Below are positions 38,133 through 46,462 of a stretch of 64,000 nt of DNA, piece by piece; the first letter of the stretch is position 1; every line of letters starts with the position of its first letter. The position numbers and the translations under genes were made by a program. The stretch covers positions 2,852,001-2,916,000 of the forward strand of contig NZ_CP084876.1 of the NCBI RefSeq assembly GCF_020525925.1, written 5' to 3'. The notes below the pieces were generated by a model that ran no database searches, was not told the origin of the DNA, and saw nothing but the letters and a program-made list of their open reading frames with translations. This DNA is from Klebsiella quasipneumoniae subsp. quasipneumoniae. GTDB lineage: Bacteria; Pseudomonadota; Gammaproteobacteria; Enterobacterales; Enterobacteriaceae.

Positions 38133-38563
38133 TCTGTCGCCTCCCCCTGCCAGTCGTCGGGGATCACCGCCGTGACGTCAATCTCCATCAGCCACTGCGG
38201 CTGCGCCAGGGCCGACACCACCACCCCGGTGGAGATGGGGAAGACCCCTTTCAACCATTTGCCCACCTCCTGATAGACCGGCTCGCGATAGCGGGGATCG
38301 ATCAGATAAGTGGTGGTCTTGACGATATGCGAGAGGTCGCTGCCGGCCTCTTTCAGCAGCTGTTCGACATTCTTCATCGCCTGCTCCGCCTGGGCCCGCG
38401 GGTCGCCGAGGCCGATCAGGTTGCCGGCGAAATCGGTGCCGACCTGGCCGCGAACGTAGACGGTATTCCCCGCCCGCACCGCCTGGCACAGATCGTTATT
38501 CAGCGCCTGGTTTGGGTAGGTCTCTTTGGTGTTAAACATGCGAATACGGGTATGGGTTGGCAT
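38129..38563 (-). CDS. RidA-family enamine/imine deaminase
   Basis: 144 residues from the ATG at 38563, which has AGGAG 8 bases upstream. RidA features include TVYVRGQVGTDFAGNLIGLGD, AQAEQAMKNVEQLLKEAGSDLSH (in parts, about 60-82) and the C-terminal EIDVTAVIPDDW. RidA proteins hydrolyse reactive 2-aminoacrylate-type imines to the keto acid and ammonia. The Arg105-like catalytic position is not in the usual form, so this is probably a Rid subgroup (Rid4-7) member with a dedicated catabolic role. It lies between the flavin monooxygenase and DUF1028 genes. Confidence 0.85.
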   Translation of the reverse strand: MPTHTRIRMFNTKETYPNQALNNDLCQAVRAGNTVYVRGQVGTDFAGNLIGLGDPRAQAEQAMKNVEQLLKEAGSDLSHIVKTTTYLIDPRYREPVYQEVGKWLKGVFPISTGVVVSALAQPQWLMEIDVTAVIPDDWQGEATE

Positions 38564-38589
38564 CAAAGCACTCCTTCAGGAATCGGTTA

Positions 38590-39846
38590 TCAGGACGGCT
38601 GGTAGCGCTGATACTGGCGCTGAATGGCGATCTGGTCGGCAATATATTTGGCATCGTGCCAGACGCCCCAGATAAAGGTGGACCCGCGCCGCGACAGCCA
38701 CGGCAGGCCGAGGAAATAGACCCCCGGCTCCGTCGACACGCCGCGGTGATGCTGCGGCCGCTGCGCGTCATCGAAGGCGTTGACCTTCAGCCAGCGATAA
38801 TCGGTGGTATACCCGGTCGCCCAGATGATGGCGCTGATCCCGGCCTCGGCCAGGTCGAGGCTAAGCAGCGGGTCGCTGACGCAGGCCGGGTCGGGCAGAA
38901 AGTCACGGGCGGAGGGCTCTTCGGGCAGATCCAAACCGTTGCGCGCGACCCAGTCGTCGGCGGCGTCGAGCAGCGCAAGATAGGAGGCATCGCCGCGGCG
39001 GATATTCTCCGCCAGGTCGGGGTGGAACAGCGCCCTGGCGCCGTCAAAGCCGCGAGTCTGCCCCACCAGGGTGACCCCCTGATGCGCCAGCTGGCGAAAA
39101 TCGACGGTATGTCCGCCGCGCGCGCCGCTCACCGCGATAGTGACATGCTCTTTCCCCGGTGCATTGGCCGCGGCGTCCCACATCCCCAGCACGCCGAGCC
39201 ACCAGCAAAAATCGCGCTGGCGATAGCGACGCGGCGGTCGGTCGTGCGCCCCCACCGACAGCCACACCGCGCGTCCGGCACGCTGTAGCTCATCGGCAAT
39301 CTGCACGCCGGAGGATCCGGCCCCCACCACCAGCACGCCGCCCTCCGGCAGCTGCTGCGGATTAAAATAGTGCGCCGAGTGAAGCTGTTGAATAGCCTCA
39401 CTCTGCGGGGCGATGGCCGGGATCGCCGGGCGCTGAAAGGGTCCGGTAGCCGCCACGATCCGCTGCGCCTCAATCACCCCCTCGGAGGTGTCGACACGAA
39501 AGCCCGGCCGCCCGGCGAGGCGTTCGGCGCTGTACACCTCCACCCCGGTACGGATCGGCGCATTGAAGCTGCGGGCATAGGCGGCAAAATAGTCCGCAAC
39601 CTGCTCTTTGCCGACAAAGCTGTCCGGCGGGCAGTCAGGGAACACCATCCCCGGAAACCGATCGTGCCAGGCCGGGCCGTTGGCCACCAGCGAATCCCAG
39701 CGCCCGCTGCGCCAGGCCTGGGCAATACCCTGTTTCTCCAGCACCAGATGGGGGATATCCAGCCGGGTCAGATGCTCGCTCATGGCGACGCCCGCCTGCC
39801 CCGCGCCGACCACCAGGGTATCGATCTCGGTTATCTGTTCAGTCAT
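38590..39846 (-). CDS. Flavin-containing monooxygenase (CzcO/FMO-like)
   Basis: 418 residues from MTEQITEIDTLVVGAGQAGVAMSEHL. The FAD motif GAGQAG is at about 14-19 and the NADPH motif GVLVVGAGSSGVQIADEL at about 175-192. The FMO/BVMO-type linker ATGYTTDYRWL near residue 345 is present. Such enzymes add one oxygen to a nitrogen, sulfur or carbonyl carbon. It is the first gene of the minus-strand operon behind the LysR gene. An N-hydroxylated product would fit with RidA downstream, but that is inference. The TTG-initiated longer form is rejected because AAGGAT precedes the ATG. Confidence 0.85.
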   Translation of the reverse strand: MTEQITEIDTLVVGAGQAGVAMSEHLTRLDIPHLVLEKQGIAQAWRSGRWDSLVANGPAWHDRFPGMVFPDCPPDSFVGKEQVADYFAAYARSFNAPIRTGVEVYSAERLAGRPGFRVDTSEGVIEAQRIVAATGPFQRPAIPAIAPQSEAIQQLHSAHYFNPQQLPEGGVLVVGAGSSGVQIADELQRAGRAVWLSVGAHDRPPRRYRQRDFCWWLGVLGMWDAAANAPGKEHVTIAVSGARGGHTVDFRQLAHQGVTLVGQTRGFDGARALFHPDLAENIRRGDASYLALLDAADDWVARNGLDLPEEPSARDFLPDPACVSDPLLSLDLAEAGISAIIWATGYTTDYRWLKVNAFDDAQRPQHHRGVSTEPGVYFLGLPWLSRRGSTFIWGVWHDAKYIADQIAIQRQYQRYQPS

Positions 39847-40016
39847 TTCTCTATCCTTCAAGCACAGTTGCCGACGAGGTCGCCGGAATTGACGGCTTTC
39901 AGGTTATTTAACTGTGACGAATTGGTAAAATATTATAAAACGATCGACTGAATAGAATTTTACGAGGCTGAGTGATGACAGAAAAAATAACGCCTGCCGG
40001 ATCGACAGGCATTATT

Positions 40017-40931
40017 TCAGCCGTGAGAGGGGGTTAATTCGATACTGCGACAATAATCCATAAACAGTTGCGTCGGCCGCGTCGGCTCATTATTAGCGAG
40101 GTGCGCCATAATTAAGGTTGAGGCGGGCATGTCGTCGGCAATATCCCGCTGCACCACCCTTTCGCCATCGTAGGTCATATCGCAGCAGGGCCGGGTGACC
40201 AGCACCGAAAAACCGAGCCCCTGGCCGACCATACAGCGCACCATTTCGATAGAGGGGGAGCTGTAAGCCACTTCCGGGTGATAGCCCTTTTCCTTAAAGA
40301 TGGAGATGAAATAATTTTTACTCGGGACCGCATCGAGGAGGATCATCGGCTCGCGACTCAGCTCCTGCAGCGTCACCTGCGCCTTTTGCGCCAGCGGATG
40401 CGCGGCGGGCAGCAGCGCGTAGGGTTTATGCGGAGCATTAAGCCGCTCTTTAATGATCGAGTGGCCGAGCTCCAGATCGTAGACCAGCGCCAGGTCGAAG
40501 CGGCCACGGTGCAGGCCATGCATCAGCTCATGCTGTTCGCCGTCATACAGATGCAGCGTAATTTCCGGATAGCATTTCTTAAACCCGGCCACCAGCTTCG
40601 GCATATACAGCGGGGCCACCGACTCAAAGCAACCAATGGAGATCATGCCAGAAACCAGCTCCTTATCCGCTCGCGAATTCTGCTCAAATTCCCACGACAG
40701 GCGCAGCAGCTCCTTCGCTTTATCGTAGATCCGCCGACCGCTGGAGGTGAGCGAGACGCCCTGCGCGTGGTGGCGAATAAACAGCTGCTGGTCGAAGGTG
40801 CTCTCCAGATTCTTAATGGCAATGGAAATCGACGGCTGCGCAATGTGCAGCTGGCGGGAGGCCTCGGCGATACTCTCCGTCTCCACCACGGTGACGAAAT
40901 ATTTGAGCTGCTTCAGGGTAAATCGGTTCAT
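40017..40931 (-). CDS. LysR-family transcriptional regulator of the tynA-feaB island
   Basis: 304 residues from MNRFTLKQLKYFVTVVETES. The helix-turn-helix covers about 3-62 (IAEASRQLHIAQPSISIAIKNLE), and the rest is a LysR substrate-binding domain. The phrase HHAQGVSLTSSGRRIYDKAKELLR is typical of the CysB/Cbl/NAC-like and OxyR-like groups. It lies between two divergent operons and probably regulates both. The in-frame extension to 41153 has no ribosome site and is rejected. Confidence 0.9.
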   Translation of the reverse strand: MNRFTLKQLKYFVTVVETESIAEASRQLHIAQPSISIAIKNLESTFDQQLFIRHHAQGVSLTSSGRRIYDKAKELLRLSWEFEQNSRADKELVSGMISIGCFESVAPLYMPKLVAGFKKCYPEITLHLYDGEQHELMHGLHRGRFDLALVYDLELGHSIIKERLNAPHKPYALLPAAHPLAQKAQVTLQELSREPMILLDAVPSKNYFISIFKEKGYHPEVAYSSPSIEMVRCMVGQGLGFSVLVTRPCCDMTYDGERVVQRDIADDMPASTLIMAHLANNEPTRPTQLFMDYCRSIELTPSHG

Positions 40932-41419
40932 AGCATCACCATTGATAAAATATGGTCCGGCGCACGCGGGGAATAGTTTTCCTCTAAGTCCCAAGCAATC
41001 CGCGTGCCACCCGCGAAGAATGGCGGCGCATTGCCCGCCAGGGGGCGATATTATTTTTTCTCCTCCCGCGCCGGCGCGGTTTATTTCTCCGTTTGCACCA
41101 TCATGCATCACGCTGCACATTGAGCAGGCAGCGGTCGCCCCAGTTTCGCGCAAAATAACCTGTCTGCATAAAATGGCGTTATTAAATTACAGCTATTGTT
41201 TTTAAATTGTTTACGCAAAGTATCCTAATAATCACTTTAAATTCCATATCGTTAATAACGCTGTATAGTTTTTTTAAACTTAAAGACCAAAAATTTACTA
41301 ATTGCCTCTGAAAGCATCCTGCCAGCATAGTGTATTCGCACGATGAACACCGGCGGCTCCCCATTAATGCACAGCCGAGCCGCTTTCATTTAGGTTAATT
41401 ATGACGAGTGAAATAGCCC
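40932..41419. promoter_or_regulatory. AT-rich regulatory spacer between the LysR gene and the ABC operon
   Basis: 488 bases without a supported gene. The part from about 41180 to 41300 is markedly AT-rich compared with the flanking GC-rich genes and contains a possible promoter for the ABC operon: TTCCAT (41242-41247), 16 bases, TATAGT (41264-41269). That leaves a leader of about 145 bases before the ABC gene. No clear terminator or riboswitch was recognised. Confidence 0.4.
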
Positions 41420-42940
41420 ATGACGTTTAACTGGAACTACATGTTAAGCCTGCTCAGCGATGCCGATTTTTGGTGGGCCACCTGGACCGTCATTAAATTA
41501 AGTCTGCTGACCTGGGGCTGCAGTATTGTGCTCGGATTTATTCTGGCGCTGGCTAAACAGTCGCCGCGCGGCTGGTTATCCACCCCTGCCCGGCTGTATA
41601 TCTGGTTATTTCGCAGTATGCCGCTGCTGGTCCTGCTGATTTTTGTCTACAACATGCCGCAGGCGCTGCCCTCCTTCGCGCCGGTGCTGAACGACCCCTT
41701 CTGGGCCGGCCTGCTGGCGATGGTCCTCAGCGAAGCGGCCTATATCGCCGAGATCCATCGCGGCGGGCTGCTTTCCATCCCCCGCGGGCAGAGTGAAGCC
41801 GCGCGGGCCCTGGGTTTGCGCTACGCCGGGATCCAGTGGCGGGTGATCATTCCCCAGGCGTTGCGCGTCGCCCTGCCGGCGCTGGCCAATGAGTATATCG
41901 CCATCGTGAAGCTCAGTTCGCTGGTGTCGGTGATCTCCCTGACCGAAATATTGATGGTCGGCCAGCAGCTCTACTCGCAGAACTTTCTGGTCATGGAGAC
42001 CATGACCGCCGTGGCGTTTTATTACATCTTTATCGTCACGGTGTTCGATTTTCTGCTGAAACGGCTGGAGAACTACCTCGATGTCACCCGACGCGACACC
42101 GCCCGGCCGGTGGATGCCGAGATGCAGCAGTTGGCGACCGCCCGCCGCCCGGCGATGGCGCGCAGCGTCTCCCAGGGCCATGAGCCGGCGCTGCAGGCCT
42201 CTAAGCTGCATAAGGCCTACAACAACGTCGAAGTGCTGGGGGCGGTGAGCCTGCAGATCCAGCCAGGCGAAGTGGTGTCGGTCATCGGCCCGTCGGGCTC
42301 GGGAAAAACCACCCTCATTCGCCTGCTGAACGGTCTTGAGCAGATCGACAACGGCGAAATTCAGATTAACGGCCAGCCCTTTATTCATCTCGACCGCCAG
42401 GGGCAACAGAAGCCGCGCTTTATGGAGAATGCCGAACACCGTCTGAATATCGGCATGGTGTTCCAGAGCTTCAACCTGTTCCCGCATCTGACCGTGTTCG
42501 GCAATCTGCTGCTGGCCCCGCGCTATCACCATCTGGCAAGCGACGCGGAGCTGCGCCAGCACGCCTGCGAGCTGCTGCACAAGGTGGGCATGCTGGAACA
42601 CGCCTGGAAGTATCCGCACCAGCTCTCCGGCGGTCAGCAGCAGCGGGTGGCAATCGCCCGCGCCCTGATGATGCGTCCGCAGATCATGCTGTTCGATGAG
42701 CCCACCTCGGCGCTGGATCCGGAAAAAGTGAATGAGGTGTTGCAGGTTATCGAATCCCTGGCCCATGAAGGCATCACGATGGTCATCGTCACCCACGAGA
42801 TGAACTTCGCCTTCAAAGTGTCTGACCGGATCGTGTTTATGGAGAAAGGCCGGGTGGTGTGCGATGACACGCCGCAGGCGATGCGCAGCGGGCAACACCC
42901 GCGGGTCGAGGCCTTTCTGAAAGATGTTTCTCTGGCTTAA
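41420..42940 (+). CDS. Fused amino-acid-type ABC transporter permease/ATP-binding protein
   Basis: 506 residues with two domains in one chain. Residues 1 to about 225 form a HisM/GlnP-like permease with about five helices and the EAA loop EIHRGGLLSIPRGQSEAARALGL. Residues about 250-506 form the ATPase: Walker A GPSGSGKTTL, signature LSGGQQQRVAIARAL, Walker B IMLFDEPTSALDP, and switch VTHE. Normally these are separate proteins of the polar amino acid uptake family. The binding protein is encoded two genes downstream (43863). It imports a polar amino acid or similar compound across the inner membrane. Confidence 0.92.
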   Translation: MTFNWNYMLSLLSDADFWWATWTVIKLSLLTWGCSIVLGFILALAKQSPRGWLSTPARLYIWLFRSMPLLVLLIFVYNMPQALPSFAPVLNDPFWAGLLAMVLSEAAYIAEIHRGGLLSIPRGQSEAARALGLRYAGIQWRVIIPQALRVALPALANEYIAIVKLSSLVSVISLTEILMVGQQLYSQNFLVMETMTAVAFYYIFIVTVFDFLLKRLENYLDVTRRDTARPVDAEMQQLATARRPAMARSVSQGHEPALQASKLHKAYNNVEVLGAVSLQIQPGEVVSVIGPSGSGKTTLIRLLNGLEQIDNGEIQINGQPFIHLDRQGQQKPRFMENAEHRLNIGMVFQSFNLFPHLTVFGNLLLAPRYHHLASDAELRQHACELLHKVGMLEHAWKYPHQLSGGQQQRVAIARALMMRPQIMLFDEPTSALDPEKVNEVLQVIESLAHEGITMVIVTHEMNFAFKVSDRIVFMEKGRVVCDDTPQAMRSGQHPRVEAFLKDVSLA

Positions 42941-42966
42941 CTATCGGGACGTGAAGAGGAAAAACT

Positions 42967-43839
42967 ATGATTGCGCAGTGGCAAATTGAGCAGTTTCATC
43001 AGCAGGGTTATCTGGTGGTCGAAGGGGTGCTTTCCGCCGCCGACATCGCCACTCTGCAGAGCGATTTTGACGGCTGGGTCGAGGAGAGCCGCCGCCACGC
43101 GTCGGCGTGGGGGGAAACCCTCGACGGGCGGCCGCGCTTCGATATTGAGCGCGACCATGCTCCCGACCATCCGTCGCTGCGCCGGGTCGCCTCCCCGACG
43201 GAGATCTCCGAGGCGTATCGCCATACTGCACTCAACTCGCGGATGGCGACCATCGCCGCGCAGCTGATCGGCGGCAGCGGCACCCGCTTTCACCACAGCA
43301 AAATTAACTCCAAGCTGCCGCACACCGCCACCGAGGTGAAATGGCATCAGGATTTCCTCTTCACCCCGCACAGCAATGACGACATCATCACCGCCCTGCT
43401 GATGGTCAGCGAGGTGACGCCGGAGAATGGCCCGCTCAACGTGGTGCCGGGCAGCCATCAGGGGCCGCTGTGGTCCCACTGGCAGGAGGGGCGCTTCACC
43501 GGAGCGGTGGATGACGAGGTGGTGACGGCTCACTGCCAGCAGCCGCAGGCCTGTTTTGGCCCGGCGGGCTCAGTCTGCTTTATGCATACCCGCCTGCTGC
43601 ACGCCTCCAGCCCCAACGAAACCGCCCTGCCGCGCACCCTGTTCATCAGCGTCTACGCCGCCGAAGATGCGCTGCCCTTCGGCGAAAACCCGCTGCCGAG
43701 CCGCCATGCCGGCCAGCTGGTGGCCGGGGAAGAGAGCGGTCTGGTGCGCAGCACCGATAACCAGCTTCGTCTGCCGCAGAAGCCGCGCGGCGCTTCGTTT
43801 TTTGTTCAGCAGGCCGGTGCCGATCGCGCCAGCATGTAA
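42967..43839 (+). CDS. Phytanoyl-CoA dioxygenase (PhyH) family protein
   Basis: 290 residues. The facial triad reads His127 and Asp129 (VKWHQDFLF) with distal His212 (MHTRLLHASSPN) and Arg223 (LPRTLF) for 2-oxoglutarate. The SGVVPGSHQGPLW-like phrase NVVPGSHQGPLW is characteristic of small-molecule PhyH hydroxylases such as EctD and proline hydroxylases. It sits between the ABC permease/ATPase and its binding protein, so it most likely acts on the imported compound. It shares only the motif level of similarity with the PhyH gene at 35453. Confidence 0.87.
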   Translation: MIAQWQIEQFHQQGYLVVEGVLSAADIATLQSDFDGWVEESRRHASAWGETLDGRPRFDIERDHAPDHPSLRRVASPTEISEAYRHTALNSRMATIAAQLIGGSGTRFHHSKINSKLPHTATEVKWHQDFLFTPHSNDDIITALLMVSEVTPENGPLNVVPGSHQGPLWSHWQEGRFTGAVDDEVVTAHCQQPQACFGPAGSVCFMHTRLLHASSPNETALPRTLFISVYAAEDALPFGENPLPSRHAGQLVAGEESGLVRSTDNQLRLPQKPRGASFFVQQAGADRASM

Positions 43840-43862
43840 TTCGCCCACACTCCGGAGGTTTT

Positions 43863-44693
43863 ATGACACGCTTTTTCGCACCACGCCCGCTGGCTCTGCT
43901 GCTCTGCGCAGCGGGGGCTCTGACATCCCTGAACGCGCTGGCCTTCCAGCAAAGCGGCAAGATCACCGCCGGTTCGGACATGACCTTTTTCCCTTACGAG
44001 TATATGGAGAACAATAAGCCGGCGGGGTTTGATATTGAACTGCTCGACGGCCTTGCGAAGAGCATGGGCCGCGAGGCGGTGAATATCGATACCCGCTTCC
44101 CCAACCTGATCCCCGGACTGCAGGGCGGGCGCTTCGATATCACCAACTCGTCGATGTACATTACCGCCGAGCGCCTGAAGGTGATCGACATGGTGCCGTA
44201 CCTGAAAAGCGGGGAAGCGATCCTCGCCCGTAAAGGGAGCGACTATCAGCCAAAGACCCCGGAAGACTTCTGCGGGCATAAAATCGGCTCGATGGGCGCC
44301 ACCTCGTGGCTGGCGCAGTTGCAGAAGCTTTCCGCCGACTACTGCGTGAAGAAGGGGCTGAAGCCGATTGCGCTGAGCGTCTATACCACCGACCCGCAGA
44401 CCACCCAGGCGCTGCTGTCGCGCGCAGTGGATGCGCAGATCACCGACGCCGCCGTGGCGCGCGGGGTGGTGGAAAAGCTGGGCGACCGGGTGGTGATCGC
44501 CTCTGACACCCTGATCTATCCGGTGCTGAACGGCTTTGGCGTTAAAAAAGGCAACACTGAGGTGAAAACCGCCCTTGAAGAGGCGCTGAAAAAATACAGC
44601 ACGACGCCGGAATACGCCGCCCTGCTGAAGAAATATCACTTCCAGGCGCCGACGGCAGAGGATCTGCAGACCCTGATGCCAAAAGCGGAGTAA
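43863..44693 (+). CDS. ABC transporter periplasmic amino-acid-type binding protein
   Basis: 276 residues. A Sec signal (about 1-27, MTRFFAPRP then a hydrophobic core ending NALA) precedes a family-3 solute-binding fold: GKITAGSDMTFFPYEYMENNKPAGFDIELL, then RFDITNSSMYITAERLKVIDMVPYLKSGEAI (in parts). This is the ligand-binding partner of the fused permease/ATPase. The stop overlaps the aldolase start (TAATG). The ligand is unknown; the family binds polar amino acids and opines. Confidence 0.92.
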   Translation: MTRFFAPRPLALLLCAAGALTSLNALAFQQSGKITAGSDMTFFPYEYMENNKPAGFDIELLDGLAKSMGREAVNIDTRFPNLIPGLQGGRFDITNSSMYITAERLKVIDMVPYLKSGEAILARKGSDYQPKTPEDFCGHKIGSMGATSWLAQLQKLSADYCVKKGLKPIALSVYTTDPQTTQALLSRAVDAQITDAAVARGVVEKLGDRVVIASDTLIYPVLNGFGVKKGNTEVKTALEEALKKYSTTPEYAALLKKYHFQAPTAEDLQTLMPKAE

Positions 44694-45430
44694 TGCCCAT
44701 GCGCGATACCGATGAAGAGCAGATCCGCATCGACCTGGCGGCCACCTTTCGCATCATTGCCCATCTTGGCATGCATGAGGCGGTGGCCAACCATTTCAGC
44801 GCCGCGCTCTCCGCCGACGGGAAGACGTTTTTACTGAACCCGAAGTGGAAACACTTTTCGCGCATCCGCGCCAGCGATCTGCTGGTGCTGAACGCCGATG
44901 ATGAAAGCTGCGCCGCGCGCCCTGACGTCGATGCCACCGCGTGGGCTATTCACGGGCAGATCCATCAGCGGCTGCCGGACGTGCGGGTGGTGCTGCATCT
45001 GCACCCGGTGTACACCACCAGCCTCGCCTGTCTGGCGACGCCGCAGATCCTGCCCATCGACCAGAACACGGCCCGCTATTTTAACCGGGTCGCCGTCGAT
45101 ACGCTGTACGGCGGGATGGCGGACACCGCGGCAGAAGGGGCCCGGCTGGCGGGGCTGCTGGCGGATAAACGCCGTCTGCTGATGGGCAACCACGGGGTGC
45201 TGGTGACCGCCCCGACCATCGGCGAAGCGTTCGACGATATCTGGACCCTGGAGCGCGCCTGTCAGATCCTGATCACCGCCTGGTCAACCGGCCAGCCGCT
45301 GAAGGTGCTGTCAGACGCGGTGGCGGAAAAAACCGCCCAGGACTGGGAGAAGATTGCCGATTTCTCCCGGCAGCACTTTGCCGAGATGAAGCAGTTGATG
45401 ATCGACCTCGATCCCTCCCTGGTGGACTAA
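44693..45430 (+). CDS. Class II aldolase/adducin family protein
   Basis: 245 residues. The zinc ligands can be read as His102 and His104 (VVLHLHPVYTT) and His167 (LLMGNHGVLV), the FucA/AraD pattern. Family members cleave or epimerise hydroxy-keto compounds, or decarboxylate. It is the last gene of the plus-strand operon and is translationally coupled to the binding-protein gene; a second ATG at 44699 is also possible. It suggests that the imported compound is cut into two smaller pieces after hydroxylation. Confidence 0.87.
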   Translation: MPMRDTDEEQIRIDLAATFRIIAHLGMHEAVANHFSAALSADGKTFLLNPKWKHFSRIRASDLLVLNADDESCAARPDVDATAWAIHGQIHQRLPDVRVVLHLHPVYTTSLACLATPQILPIDQNTARYFNRVAVDTLYGGMADTAAEGARLAGLLADKRRLLMGNHGVLVTAPTIGEAFDDIWTLERACQILITAWSTGQPLKVLSDAVAEKTAQDWEKIADFSRQHFAEMKQLMIDLDPSLVD

Positions 45431-45440
45431 CCCCGCGCCA

Positions 45441-45458
45441 GCCCGGGTCAGCCCGGGC
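45441..45458. terminator. Hairpin at the end of the convergent aldolase and reductase genes
   Basis: GCCCGGG / CCCGGGC with a TCAG loop overlaps the last codon region of the minus-strand gene. It lacks a T-run, so its terminating power is uncertain. Confidence 0.35.
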
Positions 45459-46338
45459 CATCGCTGGCCGCCGCCAGCAGCGGCACGATGATATCGCTGA
45501 GCGGCGTCGGTATGCCGTGCTGACGCCCGCGACGCTGCACCACCCCGTTACGAATATCCCACTCCAGCGGTCGGCCATGCAGGCGATCGATCAGAATAGA
45601 GGTGCTCAGGTCGGCAGGCGCCCGATGAAAACCGGCGATGATCTCCTCCGGCACGCTGTCGCTCAGGACGGCCCCTTCCGCCCGCGCCACCTGCAGGCAT
45701 TCGCGCAAATAGGCCAGTCCGAGAGCGGTGATCTCCTCCCGGGCGAACATCCCGGCGCGTCGTCCGGTCAGCACCATCAGTCCGGCGACGGCGTTCTGCA
45801 GCAGTTTACGCCAGGCCACGGTGGTAAAATCGGCCGCCAGCTCCACCGCGCAGCGGGTTCCCGCCAGCGCCTGCTGCACCCGCTCCGCCCCCGGCAGGTC
45901 CGGCAGCGTCAGTCGCGGCGCGGCGCGCAGCCAGACGGAAGCATCGGCGTCGCGCTGCGCCGGAAACCAGACCACCGACGGCAGCACCGTCGCGCCGCCG
46001 GTCAAAGGGGCAAACTGCTGGCGCTGCTCGACGCCGTTTTGCAGCACGCATACCACGGTGTCCGGCGAACACAGGGCCGTCAGCCAGGGGGCGATGGCCT
46101 CCGTCTGGGTGGTCTTCACCGCGACAAACACCAGGTCGAAGGGGGCGGCTATCGCCGTCGGGTCGGTAAGCACCGGGCCGGGCACCACGATCTCACCCTC
46201 ATCAGTGCGCAGCACCAGCGACGAATGGGCTGTGCGCCCGCAAACCATCGGCGCCCTCCCCACCGCAAACAGGGCGGCGGCGATAGTCGTGCCGATGGCG
46301 CCGGGACCAATTAGTGCAACCTCAGGAAATGCTGTCAT
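45448..46338 (-). CDS. Ketopantoate reductase (ApbA/PanE)-like 2-oxoacid reductase
   Basis: 296 residues from MTAFPEVALIGPGAIGTTIAAAL. The NADPH motif GPGAIG is at about 10-15. The catalytic-lysine region WRKLLQNAVAGLMVLTG is near residue 175, and the C-terminal substrate-binding segment holds SSTSILIDRLHGRPLEWD-like text (here LSTSILIDRLHGRPLEWD). Family members reduce 2-oxoacids such as ketopantoate. Being convergent with the island's aldolase, it is more likely a catabolic homologue than panE itself. Start chosen for GAGGAGG eight bases upstream. Confidence 0.82.
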   Translation of the reverse strand: MTAFPEVALIGPGAIGTTIAAALFAVGRAPMVCGRTAHSSLVLRTDEGEIVVPGPVLTDPTAIAAPFDLVFVAVKTTQTEAIAPWLTALCSPDTVVCVLQNGVEQRQQFAPLTGGATVLPSVVWFPAQRDADASVWLRAAPRLTLPDLPGAERVQQALAGTRCAVELAADFTTVAWRKLLQNAVAGLMVLTGRRAGMFAREEITALGLAYLRECLQVARAEGAVLSDSVPEEIIAGFHRAPADLSTSILIDRLHGRPLEWDIRNGVVQRRGRQHGIPTPLSDIIVPLLAAASDGPG

Positions 46339-46462
46339 GCCGAAGACCTCCTCATCATTCACCGCCCTGCGCGGGCAAAGATTGCCCTCCACAGTAGCGA
46401 GAAAGCGCGGAGGTCGGCAAGCGGGATGTCGGGAAAAGCGATGCGCCTTCCCCGACGGAGGG

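Noticed and set aside
40932..41153. 74-residue N-terminal extension of the island LysR protein
   Set aside because: Composition is not LysR-like and the helix-turn-helix starts normally right after the Met at 40931.
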